This document shows, in pieces, positions 16,349 to 24,555 of a DNA stretch of 64,000 bases. The position numbers and the translations under genes are program-made. The DNA comes from Streptomyces bicolor (lineage in GTDB: Bacteria; Actinomycetota; Actinomycetes; Streptomycetales; Streptomycetaceae), in assembly GCF_000719285.1 (NCBI RefSeq), contig NZ_JOFS01000030.1, forward strand, positions 62,001-126,000. Direction: 5' to 3'. Each line of letters starts with the position of its first letter. Positions within the stretch are counted from its first letter, which is position 1. The notes under the pieces are model-generated. The model was not told the origin of the DNA and searched no databases. It saw only the letters and a program-made list of their open reading frames with translations.

Positions 16349-17035
16349 TCAGCCGGCGGCGGCCCGCACCAACCCCCGCATCACCCGCAGATCCTCCCCC
16401 ATCTCCGGATGCCACTGCACCCCCAACACCCACCCGCCGCCCGACGGCAACTCCACCGCCTCCACCGTCCCGTCCACCGCGTACGCCGACGCGACAAGAC
16501 CCTCCCCCAGTCGGTCCACGGCCTGATGGTGATACGTCGGCACCGAGGTCTCCTCCGGCACGACACCGGCGTACAGACTCCCCGGCACCGGCTTGACGGT
16601 GTGGCTGCCGAAGACGCCCACGACCTCCGCATGACCGTCGATGTGCTGGACGAGCGTCCCACCGAGGGCGACGTTCAGCAGCTGCATGCCCCGGCAGATG
16701 CCCAGCAGGGGCAGCCCCGCCGCCAGCGCCGCGTCGATCAGCGCCAGCTCCCACGCGTCCCGCTCCCGCGCCGGCGGCCCGGTGCGCGGCTCACGCTGCG
16801 CGCCGTAGCGGACCGGCTCGACGTCCGGGCCGCCCGCGATCACCAGCCCGTCCAGCCGGGCCACGGCATCGGCGGCGAGCGCCGGGTCGTCCGGCGGGAG
16901 CATCGCGGCCAGGCCGCCCGCCCGCTGCACCAGCCGCGGATACCCGACCGGCAGCAGCGCCGCGTCCAGTTCCCACACGCCCCAGCGCGCACCGGCTTCC
17001 AGATAGGTGCTGACCCCGATCAGCGGCCTGGCCAC
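16349..17035 (-). CDS. Class-I glutamine amidotransferase-like gamma-glutamyl hydrolase (PuuD-like)
   Basis: A 228-residue peptidase C26/PuuD-type enzyme. The nucleophile is Cys114 in GICRGMQ, and the His209-Pro-Glu211 triad end is in GVQWHPEMG. PuuD removes the gamma-glutamyl group from gamma-glutamyl intermediates. In this setting (GlnA4-like ligase, aldehyde dehydrogenase and ethanolamine-type permease) it would release the amine-derived acid and glutamate in the last step. GTG 17035 has GGGAG upstream. It lies 34 bp after the permease gene in the same direction and is probably cotranscribed with it. The exact substrate is inferred from neighbours. Confidence 0.85.
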   Translation of the reverse strand: MARPLIGVSTYLEAGARWGVWELDAALLPVGYPRLVQRAGGLAAMLPPDDPALAADAVARLDGLVIAGGPDVEPVRYGAQREPRTGPPARERDAWELALIDAALAAGLPLLGICRGMQLLNVALGGTLVQHIDGHAEVVGVFGSHTVKPVPGSLYAGVVPEETSVPTYHHQAVDRLGEGLVASAYAVDGTVEAVELPSGGGWVLGVQWHPEMGEDLRVMRGLVRAAAG

Positions 17036-17069
17036 AGCGACTCCCTCTCCCGCGACGTTCCTCGACGTT

Positions 17070-18515
17070 TCAGTCCCGCGCCAACTCTGCCTCGGCCGCG
17101 GCCAGCGCCGCGAACTCCTCCTCCGGCGCCTTCGCCACCAGACGCTTACGGCTGTACAGGCCGAAGTACCCGATCGCGACCACGTACACCGCGAGCGCGA
17201 TCAACGCGGCCGTCACGTCCACCAGGAACGTCGCCACCAGTGCCGCGCAGGCCAGCACCAGCGCGACCGAGGAGGTCAGCACACCGCCCGGCGTCCGGTA
17301 CGGCCTGGGCAGTTCCGGCTCCCGGCGGCGCAGCACGATGTGCGACAGGGACATCAGCGCGTAGGAGATGGTGGCGCCGAAGACCGCGATGTTCAGCATC
17401 CGCGCGCCGTCGCCCGACACCGCCGCCAGCAGGAAGCCGATCGTGCCGGGCACCAGCAGGCCCAGGTACGGCGCCTTGCGGCTGCTGGTGAGGGACAGGA
17501 AGCGGGGCAGGTAGCCCGCGCGGGACAGGGCGAACAGCTGGCGCGAGCCCGCGTAGATGAGCGAGAAGAACGACGCCACCAGGCCCGCCAGGCCCGCGTA
17601 GTTCACGATCCGGCTCAGGGCCGTGGCCTCGCCGTCCGGCTGAAGGGCTTCCACCAGCGGATTGCCCGCCTCCTGGATCGCCGCCGAGCCGCGTGCGCCG
17701 GCCGCCGCGAAGAAGGTCACCACGGCCAGCACCACCAGGATCGCCATCGACCAGCGGATCGCCTTCGGCAGCGTACGGGCCGGCTCCTTGGTCTCCTCGG
17801 CGGCCAGCGGCACGCCCTCGACGCCCAGGAAGAACCACATGCCGAAGGGGAACGCCGCCCAGATGCCGAGCAGACCGAACGGCAGCCAGGAGCTCGAACC
17901 CGCCGCCGAGGAGTCGACCGGGATGTCGTCCAGCGCCGCGAAGGAGAAGTCGGGCAGCGCCGCCAGCGCGAACACGACCAGGGCCACCACCGCGATGCCG
18001 GTGACCACGAAGCTGAAGCGCAGTGCCTCGCCCACCCCCCACAGATGGATGCCGAGGAAGATCGCGAAGCAGACCAGGTACACCGGCCAGCCGGATTCCA
18101 GGCCGAACAGGCCCAGCGACTCGACGTAGTCGCCGATGAAGATGACGATGGCGGCGGGCGCGAGGACGTACTCGATGAGGATCGCCGTACCGGTCAGGAA
18201 GCCGCCCCACGGGCCGAGCGCCCGGCGGGCGAAGCCGTAGCCGCCGCCCGCCGTCGGCAGGATCGAGGACAGCTCGGCGAGGGCGAAGACCATGCAGGCG
18301 TACATCGCGCCCATGAGCACCATGGCGATCGCGAGGCCGCCGAAGCCGCCCTCGGCCAGGCCGAAGTTCCAGCCGGAGTAGTCGCCGGACACGACGTAGG
18401 CGACACCGAGACCGGTCAGCAGCACCCAGCCGGCGCTGCCGCGGCGGAGCGTTCTGCGCTCCAGATAGTCGTCCGCCTCCGCGGCGGCGCGTGTGCTGGT
18501 GGATTCCTGGGACAT
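17070..18515 (-). CDS. Ethanolamine permease-like APC transporter
   Basis: A 481-residue APC transporter with about 12 membrane segments. The N-terminal part, GVAYVVSGDYSGWNFGLAEG, is characteristic of the ethanolamine permease branch (Eat/EutP-type). It is followed by AELSSILPTAGGGYGFARR and the GVEGVPLAAEETKEPART loop. It should import ethanolamine or a close amine for the glutamylation pathway encoded alongside. ATG 18515 is preferred over a start at 18617, because GGGGAG precedes it and the longer version would cover the motif at 18585-18606. The C-terminal tail is acidic and helical. Confidence 0.85.
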   Translation of the reverse strand: MSQESTSTRAAAEADDYLERRTLRRGSAGWVLLTGLGVAYVVSGDYSGWNFGLAEGGFGGLAIAMVLMGAMYACMVFALAELSSILPTAGGGYGFARRALGPWGGFLTGTAILIEYVLAPAAIVIFIGDYVESLGLFGLESGWPVYLVCFAIFLGIHLWGVGEALRFSFVVTGIAVVALVVFALAALPDFSFAALDDIPVDSSAAGSSSWLPFGLLGIWAAFPFGMWFFLGVEGVPLAAEETKEPARTLPKAIRWSMAILVVLAVVTFFAAAGARGSAAIQEAGNPLVEALQPDGEATALSRIVNYAGLAGLVASFFSLIYAGSRQLFALSRAGYLPRFLSLTSSRKAPYLGLLVPGTIGFLLAAVSGDGARMLNIAVFGATISYALMSLSHIVLRRREPELPRPYRTPGGVLTSSVALVLACAALVATFLVDVTAALIALAVYVVAIGYFGLYSRKRLVAKAPEEEFAALAAAEAELARD

Positions 18516-18584
18516 CGCAGACTCCCCACGGGGCGACGGACACCGGGCATTTCCGGGCACGGTGGGGTCGACCGAGCTCCGGCT

Positions 18585-18606
18585 CAATGGAATGGATCCA
18601 TACCTT
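18585..18606 (-). promoter_or_regulatory. Shared 22-bp motif upstream of the permease
   Basis: CAATGG, nine bases, then ATACCTT. The same outer halves at the same spacing occur at 19453-19474 between the gntR and glnA4-like genes. The site is 70 bp upstream of the permease start. Probable operator of the module's GntR regulator. Confidence 0.6.
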
Positions 18607-18683
18607 TGCGCTGTCAACCACGGGAAAGCAATACCCGTGCGTTAATCGCCGGTAAATCCCCGCCCGCCGATGGGTCGCGCCGG

Positions 18684-19430
18684 TCAGCCCAGGAAGCCCC
18701 GCAACAGCGCCGCCGTCCCCCCGCAGTGCTCGCGCATGATCTCCCGCGCGCACTCGGCGTTGCCCTCGATCACGGCCTCCACCAGGGCGGTGTGCTGGCG
18801 CTGGGAGTGCTCCAGGTTGCGGACGAGGAGCGGGATGCAGTCGAGGAGGTCGTTGACGGTCGCGCGGACGGCCGCGTACTGGGCGGTGAGCGTGGGGGAG
18901 CCGGACAGCTCGGCCAGCGTCAGGTGCAGCAGGGTGTCCAGGCGGCGGTACTCGGCGAGCGGGGCGTCGTGCGTGCGGGCCAGGGCCTCCCGGAGGCGGT
19001 TCGCCTGTTCCTCGTCCAGCCCGTGCGCCGCGCACAGTCCGGCCGCGCCCACCTCCAGCACCTCGCGGAAGCGCAGCGCGTCCTCGACGTCGACGTCCTT
19101 CAGGCGGCGGCGCAGTTCCTCCTCGCCGGGGGTTTCCGAGCGTGGCAGCACGAATGTTCCGCCGTAGCGCCCGCGCCGCGACTCGACGAGGCCCTGGTCC
19201 TGGAGCACCTTCAGCACCTCGCGCAGCGTCACCCGGCTGATCCCGAGCCGGTCGGCCAGCTCCCGCTCCGCCGGCAGCCGTTCGCCGCCCGGAACCAGGC
19301 CGAGCCGGACGACCTGGAGGATCTGCTCCAGTGCCTCCTCGAAGCCGTTGCCGGCCCGCACCGGCCGCAGCACCGACGTCAGCCGGTCGTCGGCCCCGGG
19401 CGCCCCGTGCTCCGTGTCCGCCTGCGACAT
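18684..19430 (-). CDS. GntR/FadR-family regulator of the glutamylation module
   Basis: 248 residues. The N-terminal winged helix covers about residues 20-90 (LGLVPGGERLPAERELADRLG, then SRVTLREVLKVLQDQGLVES). The C-terminal all-helical FCD ligand domain carries RFREVLEVGAAGLCA and LDTLLHLTLAELSG, with a potential metal site Asp/His. ATG 19430 follows GGAAGGGGG. The gene lies between the permease and the divergent ligase, an arrangement typical of a local repressor. The repeated 22-bp motif in both controlled regions is the likely operator. Homologous position: next to glnA4 in S. coelicolor. Confidence 0.88.
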   Translation of the reverse strand: MSQADTEHGAPGADDRLTSVLRPVRAGNGFEEALEQILQVVRLGLVPGGERLPAERELADRLGISRVTLREVLKVLQDQGLVESRRGRYGGTFVLPRSETPGEEELRRRLKDVDVEDALRFREVLEVGAAGLCAAHGLDEEQANRLREALARTHDAPLAEYRRLDTLLHLTLAELSGSPTLTAQYAAVRATVNDLLDCIPLLVRNLEHSQRQHTALVEAVIEGNAECAREIMREHCGGTAALLRGFLG

Positions 19431-19452
19431 GTGGCCGGACCCCCTTCCCAAT

Positions 19453-19474
19453 CAATGGTCCTGCGCAATACCTT
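19453..19474 (+). promoter_or_regulatory. Shared 22-bp motif in the gntR/glnA4-like divergent region
   Basis: CAATGG-N9-ATACCTT, identical in its outer parts and spacing to the copy at 18585-18606. It sits 22 bp upstream of the gntR start and 41 bp upstream of the ligase start, so one bound protein could control both directions. Confidence 0.6.
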
Positions 19475-19515
19475 ATGGCTCCCGGCTGACCGAAGTGGCC
19501 CAAGGAGGCTCTCCC

Positions 19516-20880
19516 GTGGCAGACCGCACACCCCCGCTGAGCGTCGAGGAGCTGCACGCCCTCGTCGCGAGCGGTGAGATCGACACTGTCGTCCTGGCCT
19601 TCCCCGATATGCAAGGGCGGCTCCAGGGCAAGCGGTTCGCCGCCCGCTTCTTCCTCGACGAGGTCCTCCACCACGGCACCGAGGGCTGCAACTACCTCCT
19701 CGCCGTCGACACCGAGATGAACACCGTCGGCGGCTACGCCATGTCCTCCTGGGACCGCGGCTACGGCGACTTCGCCATGCACCCGGACCTGGCCACGCTC
19801 CGCCGCGTGCCCTGGAACGCCGGTACGGCCATGCTGATCGCGGACCTCGCCTGGAACGACGGCTCACCCGTGGTGGCCGCGCCCCGCCAGATCCTGCGCC
19901 GCCAGCTGGAGCGCCTCGCCGAGCACGGCTACACGGCGAACGTCGGCACCGAGCTGGAGTTCATCGTCTTCAAGGACACCTACGAGCAGGCCTGGGACGC
20001 GAACTACCGAGGCCTCACGCCGGCCAACCAGTACAACATCGACTACTCGGTGCTCGGGACCGGCCGGATCGAGCCACTGCTCCGCCGTATCCGCAACGAG
20101 ATGGCCGGCGCCGGCCTCACCGTCGAGTCCGCCAAGGGCGAGTGCAACCCCGGCCAGCACGAGATCGCCTTCAAGTACGACGACGCCCTGGTCACCTGCG
20201 ACCAGCACGCCGTCTACAAGACCGGCACCAAGGAGATCGCCGCTCAGGAGGGCGTCTCGATCACCTTCATGGCCAAGTACAACGAGCGCGAGGGCAACTC
20301 CTGCCACATCCACCTCTCGCTCGCGGACGCCGCCGGGAACAACGCGATGGCGGGGGACGGCGAAGGCGGCATGTCAGAGGTCATGCGGCACTTCCTCGCC
20401 GGACAGCTCGCCGCCCTGCGGGACTTCTCCCTCCTCTACGCCCCCAACATCAACTCCTACAAGCGGTTCCAGCCGGGCTCTTTCGCCCCGACCGCCGTCG
20501 CCTGGGGCCACGACAACCGCACCTGCGCCCTGCGCGTCGTCGGCCACGGCCGCTCCCTGCGCTTCGAAAACCGGCTCCCCGGCGGCGACGTCAACCCGCA
20601 CCTCGCCGTCGCCGGACTGGTGGCCGCGGGTCTGTACGGCATCGAGCAGAAGCTGGAGCTGCCCGAGCCCTGCCCCGGCAACGCCTACGCCGCCGACTTC
20701 GAGCACGTCCCCACGACCCTGCGCGAGGCCGCCGAACTCTGGGAGAACAGCCCGATCGCCAAGGCCGCCTTCGGCGACGAGGTCGTCGCCCACTACCGCA
20801 ACATGGCGCGCGTCGAACTGGACGCCTTCGACGCCGCGGTCACCGACTGGGAGCTGCGCCGCTCCTTCGAACGCATGTGA
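19516..20880 (+). CDS. glnA4: GlnA4-like gamma-glutamylamide (ethanolamide) synthetase
   Basis: A 454-residue glutamine-synthetase-fold ligase. Conserved ATP/glutamate-site motifs include GTELEFIVF, KGECNPGQHEIAFKY, SCHIHLSL and the RFENRLPGGDVNPHLAVAG segment near the C-terminus. It lacks the adenylylation-tyrosine loop of housekeeping GlnA. In S. coelicolor the equivalent protein GlnA4 joins glutamate to ethanolamine rather than ammonia. GTG 19516 is chosen because AAGGAGG precedes it by seven bases; the longer open frame from 19348 overlaps the regulator. It is coupled to the aldehyde dehydrogenase gene, giving the order ligase, dehydrogenase, second dehydrogenase. Polyamine ligases GlnA2/GlnA3 are the main alternative, but the permease type favours ethanolamine. 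Confidence 0.85.
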   Translation: MADRTPPLSVEELHALVASGEIDTVVLAFPDMQGRLQGKRFAARFFLDEVLHHGTEGCNYLLAVDTEMNTVGGYAMSSWDRGYGDFAMHPDLATLRRVPWNAGTAMLIADLAWNDGSPVVAAPRQILRRQLERLAEHGYTANVGTELEFIVFKDTYEQAWDANYRGLTPANQYNIDYSVLGTGRIEPLLRRIRNEMAGAGLTVESAKGECNPGQHEIAFKYDDALVTCDQHAVYKTGTKEIAAQEGVSITFMAKYNEREGNSCHIHLSLADAAGNNAMAGDGEGGMSEVMRHFLAGQLAALRDFSLLYAPNINSYKRFQPGSFAPTAVAWGHDNRTCALRVVGHGRSLRFENRLPGGDVNPHLAVAGLVAAGLYGIEQKLELPEPCPGNAYAADFEHVPTTLREAAELWENSPIAKAAFGDEVVAHYRNMARVELDAFDAAVTDWELRRSFERM

Positions 20881-20888
20881 GGCCCTCC

Positions 20889-22262
20889 TTGTCCGACCAG
20901 CTCCAGGTACTCAATCCGGCCACTGAAGAGGTCGTCGCCACCGTCCCGGCCACCACCGCGGCCGACGTCGACGCCGCTGTCGTACGGGCCACGAAGGCGC
21001 AGTCCGCATGGGCCGCCCTCGCACCCGGCGAACGCGCCCGGCTGCTGCGCCGGTTCGCCGTCGCCGTCGACGAACACCTCGAAGAACTCGCCCAGTTGGA
21101 GGTCCGCGAGGCCGGACACACCGTCGGCAACGCCCGCTGGGAGGCGGGCAACGTCCGCGATCTGCTCGACTACGCGGCCGGGGGAGTGGAGCGGCTGACC
21201 GGCCGTCAGATCCCTGTCCGCGGCGGCTTGGACGTGACAATCCTCGAACCGCTCGGCGTCGTGGGCGTGATCGCCCCCTGGAACTTCCCGATGCCGATCG
21301 CCGCATGGGGCACGGCGCCGGCGCTCGCGGCAGGCAACGCGGTCATCCTCAAGCCCGCCGAAACGACTCCCCTGACCGCCCTCCGCCTGGCCGAACTCGC
21401 CCTGGAGGCAGGGCTTCCGGAGGGGCTGTTCCAAGTCCTGCCCGGCCACGGCCCCGTCGCCGGCAACGCGCTCGTCGAGCACCCGGGCGTCGCGAAAATC
21501 GTCTTCACCGGGTCGACGGCCGTGGGCAAACAGGTGTTGGCAAAAGGATCCGCGCTCCTCAAGCGCGTCACCCTCGAACTCGGCGGCAAGAGCCCCAACA
21601 TCGTCTTCGCCGACGCCGACCTCGAGGCCGCCGCGGCTGCCGCGCCGATGTCCTTCCTGGACAACTCCGGCCAGGACTGCTGCGCCCGCACCCGCATCCT
21701 CGTCCAGCGCTCCGCCTACGACCGCTTCCTGGAGCTGCTGAGCCCCGCGATCGAGGCGGTGACGGTCGGCGACCCGGCGGACGAGCAGACGCAGATGGGC
21801 CCGCTGATCTCCAAGGCGCAGCTGGAACGCGTGCGTTCGTACGTCGACCCGGGCGCCGACGGCATCCGCGGCAAGGCCCCCGAGGGCCCCGGCTTCTGGT
21901 TCCCGCCGACCGTCCTGACCGGCGTCGATCCGCACGCGCGCGTGGCCGTCGAGGAGGTCTTCGGCCCCGTCGCCGTCGTCCTCCCCTTCGAGGACGAGGC
22001 GGAGGCGATCCAGTTGGCCAACGCCACCGACTACGGCCTCTCCGGCTCCATCTGGACCCGTGACGTCGGCCGTGCCCTGCGCGTCTCCCAGGCGGTCCGG
22101 GCCGGCAACCTGTCCGTCAACTCCCACTCCAGCGTCCGCTACTGGACCCCCTTCGGCGGCTTCAAGCAGTCCGGCATCGGCCGTGAGCTGGGCCCGGACG
22201 CCCTGACCGCCTTCACCGAAACAAAGAACGTCTTCATCAGCACGGAGGGCCCCGCACAGTGA
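20889..22262 (+). CDS. NAD(P)-dependent aldehyde dehydrogenase
   Basis: 457 residues, on the short side for the family. The motifs are complete: PWNFP (130-134) with the catalytic Asn, TLELGGKSP with Glu230, and NSGQDCCARTR with nucleophile Cys264, then FGPVAVVLPF and PFGGFKQSGIGRELG. Expected role: oxidising the aldehyde formed from the gamma-glutamylated amino alcohol. The start is uncertain. TTG 20889 has GTGAGG six bases upstream. GTG 20877 would instead give a four-base GTGA overlap with the ligase but has no Shine-Dalgarno. Either way it is coupled to the ligase, and the SDR gene follows with a GTGA overlap. Confidence 0.9.
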   Translation: MSDQLQVLNPATEEVVATVPATTAADVDAAVVRATKAQSAWAALAPGERARLLRRFAVAVDEHLEELAQLEVREAGHTVGNARWEAGNVRDLLDYAAGGVERLTGRQIPVRGGLDVTILEPLGVVGVIAPWNFPMPIAAWGTAPALAAGNAVILKPAETTPLTALRLAELALEAGLPEGLFQVLPGHGPVAGNALVEHPGVAKIVFTGSTAVGKQVLAKGSALLKRVTLELGGKSPNIVFADADLEAAAAAAPMSFLDNSGQDCCARTRILVQRSAYDRFLELLSPAIEAVTVGDPADEQTQMGPLISKAQLERVRSYVDPGADGIRGKAPEGPGFWFPPTVLTGVDPHARVAVEEVFGPVAVVLPFEDEAEAIQLANATDYGLSGSIWTRDVGRALRVSQAVRAGNLSVNSHSSVRYWTPFGGFKQSGIGRELGPDALTAFTETKNVFISTEGPAQ

Positions 22263-23050
22263 GCGCATCGACCGAGGAAAACATCTGCCGCCGACTGGTC
22301 GGCCGTACCGCCGTCATCACCGGCGCCGGCAGCGGCATCGGCCTCGCCACCGCCCGCCGCCTGGCCTCCGAGGGCGCCCGTGTCGTCTGCGGCGACGTCG
22401 ACGAGCAGCGCGGCAAGGCGGCCGCCGAGGAGGTCGGCGGGATCTTCGTGAAGGTCGACGTCACCGACCCCGAGCAGGTCGAGGCGCTCTTCAAGGCCGC
22501 GTACGACACCTACGGCAGCGTCGACATCGCCTTCAACAACGCCGGTATCTCTCCGCCCGACGACGACTCCATCCTGGAGACCGGCCTGGAGGCCTGGAAG
22601 CGGGTCCAGGAGGTCAACCTCACCTCCGTCTACCTGTGCTGCAAGGCTGCCATCCCCTACATGCGGCAGCAGGGCAAGGGCTCCATCATCAACACGGCGT
22701 CGTTCGTGGCGCGGATGGGCGCCGCCACCTCCCAGATCTCGTACACGGCCTCCAAGGGCGGCGTCCTGGCCATGTCCCGCGAACTGGGCGTGCAGTTCGC
22801 CCGCGACGGCATCCGGGTCAACGCCCTGTGCCCGGGACCGGTCAACACCCCGCTCCTGCAGGAACTGTTCGCCAAGGACCCGGAGCGCGCCGCGCGCCGC
22901 CTGGTGCACATCCCGGTCGGCCGTTTCGCCGAGGCCGAGGAGATCGCCGCCGCCGTCGCCTTCCTGGCCAGCGACGACTCCTCCTTCGTGAACGCCACCG
23001 ACTTCCTGGTAGACGGCGGAATCTCGGGGGCGTACGTCACGCCGCTGTAA
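22259..23050 (+). CDS. Short-chain dehydrogenase/reductase
   Basis: 263 residues, classical SDR. The cofactor motif TGAGSGIG is at 21-28, NNAG at 93-96, and the catalytic Ser148, Tyr162 and Lys166 (SYTASKGG). CGDVDEQ after beta-2 has an Asp, favouring NAD over NADP. As third gene of the ligase operon it could oxidise the alcohol of the glutamylated amino alcohol to the aldehyde, ahead of the aldehyde dehydrogenase. That step order is inferred. GTG start overlaps the preceding stop (GTGA). It ends 34 bp before the stop of the convergent deaminase-like gene. Confidence 0.9.
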   Translation: MSASTEENICRRLVGRTAVITGAGSGIGLATARRLASEGARVVCGDVDEQRGKAAAEEVGGIFVKVDVTDPEQVEALFKAAYDTYGSVDIAFNNAGISPPDDDSILETGLEAWKRVQEVNLTSVYLCCKAAIPYMRQQGKGSIINTASFVARMGAATSQISYTASKGGVLAMSRELGVQFARDGIRVNALCPGPVNTPLLQELFAKDPERAARRLVHIPVGRFAEAEEIAAAVAFLASDDSSFVNATDFLVDGGISGAYVTPL

Positions 23051-23084
23051 GGCGCCCGACGGGGACGGAGCGGCCCGGGCCGGA

Positions 23085-24287
23085 CTAGAGGAAAGTCCGG
23101 CCCTCGCCCCGATATGTCGGCACGGTCGCCGTCACCGAGTCGCCCTCGACGAGGTGCAGCGCGTCGAACCGTTCGCACAGCTCACCGGCCTTGGCGTGCC
23201 GGAACCACACCTTGTCGCCGATCAGCAGATCGTCGGCCGGGGAGCCGAGCAGCGGCGTCTGCACCTCGCCGGGACCCTCCTGGGGGTCGTAGCGCAGCCC
23301 CTCCGGCAGATACGGCACCGGCAGCCGGTCGTGCCCGGCGGCGCCCGAGGCCGGGTACCCGCCTCCCAGGACGGTCACCACCCCGACCCCCGGCCGGCGC
23401 ACGACGGGCTGCGCGAACAGCGCGGCCGGACGCCCGCTGAAGGACGTGTAGTTGTCGAACAGCCGCGGCACGTACAGCCCCGACCCTGCCCCGATCTCGG
23501 TGACGCAGTCCTCGGCGGCGGTGTGCTGCACGCTGCCGGTGCCGCCGCCGTTGACGAACTCCAGCCCCGGCACGACGGCCCGTACCGCCCGTACGACCTC
23601 GGCCCGCCGCTCGGCGAGTTCCCGGCGCGCGGTCGCCTGCAGCAGCCGTATGGCACGCGACCGCAGCGGCCGCCCCGCCACCGCGTCCCCGACGCCGGCG
23701 ATGTGCCCCTCGTACGCCATGATCCCGACCACCTCGAAGCCAGGCCGCCGGGCGGCGGCACGGGCCATGTCGGCGACCTGGGCGGGGGAGTGCAGCGGGG
23801 AACGCCGGGCGCCGACCCGCACGCGCCCGCCGAACATCCTCAGCGAGGTGTCCAACTCCAGGCAGACCCGCACCACTTCGCGGCCCCCGTCCCGGGCGTC
23901 GTCGATGAACCGGAGCTGTGCCGGATCGTCGATCATCACGGTGACGGCGGAGGCGAGCTTGGGATCACCGGTCAGCTCCGCGAAACCGGCGCGGTCGGCG
24001 GACGGGTAGGCGAGCAGGACGTCGTCGAAGCCGGAGCGCGCCAGCCACAGGGACTCGGCCAGCGTGAAGGACATGATCCCCGCGAACCCGTCCTTCGCGA
24101 GCACCCGCTCCAGCAGGGCCCGGCAGCGTACGGACTTGCTCGCGACGCGGATCGGTTTCCCGCCCGCGCGGCGGACCAGGTCCTCCGCGTTGGCGTCGAA
24201 GGCGTCCAGGTCCACGATCGCGAGAGGGGCGTCGAGATGGGCGGTGGCCCGGTCGTAACGGGCCCGGTCGGCGGCGCGCGCAGTCAT
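23085..24287 (-). CDS. PLP fold-type III amino acid deaminase/D-threonine-aldolase-like enzyme
   Basis: A 400-residue alanine-racemase-fold enzyme. Lys51 in RVASKSVRC is the PLP lysine. The barrel continues with GIMSFTLAES, EVVRVCLELDTSLRMFGG and FEVVGIMAYEGHIAGVGD. The C-terminal D-serine-dehydratase-like beta domain holds a probable metal site, with His and Cys in WFRHAKAGELCERF. Related enzymes act on D-amino acids (D-threonine aldolase, D-serine dehydratase) or are annotated amino acid deaminase. It is convergent with the glutamylation operon, and a functional link is not established. ATG 24287 start. Confidence 0.82.
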   Translation of the reverse strand: MTARAADRARYDRATAHLDAPLAIVDLDAFDANAEDLVRRAGGKPIRVASKSVRCRALLERVLAKDGFAGIMSFTLAESLWLARSGFDDVLLAYPSADRAGFAELTGDPKLASAVTVMIDDPAQLRFIDDARDGGREVVRVCLELDTSLRMFGGRVRVGARRSPLHSPAQVADMARAAARRPGFEVVGIMAYEGHIAGVGDAVAGRPLRSRAIRLLQATARRELAERRAEVVRAVRAVVPGLEFVNGGGTGSVQHTAAEDCVTEIGAGSGLYVPRLFDNYTSFSGRPAALFAQPVVRRPGVGVVTVLGGGYPASGAAGHDRLPVPYLPEGLRYDPQEGPGEVQTPLLGSPADDLLIGDKVWFRHAKAGELCERFDALHLVEGDSVTATVPTYRGEGRTFL

Positions 24288-24555
24288 GAACGCAGCCTGC
24301 CAGACGGGATTACCGCAGGGTAGGGGGACGTTCCGGGCAGATTTACGCAGGGTCGTGGACTGGTTCCCGTTCGCCCTGCATCAACCCGTAGAGTGACGCG
24401 CACGCATGTGTGGAACGCCCACGGCCGCGCCGGGATGACGCTCCGCCCGTGCGGGTATGCGTGCCTGGTCGGACGAGTCCGCGCCGGGCAGGGCAGCACA
24501 CGGAACGACGGCCCGCGCAGGAGATCGGGCCCGGACATGAGGAAACGGGGGGTGC

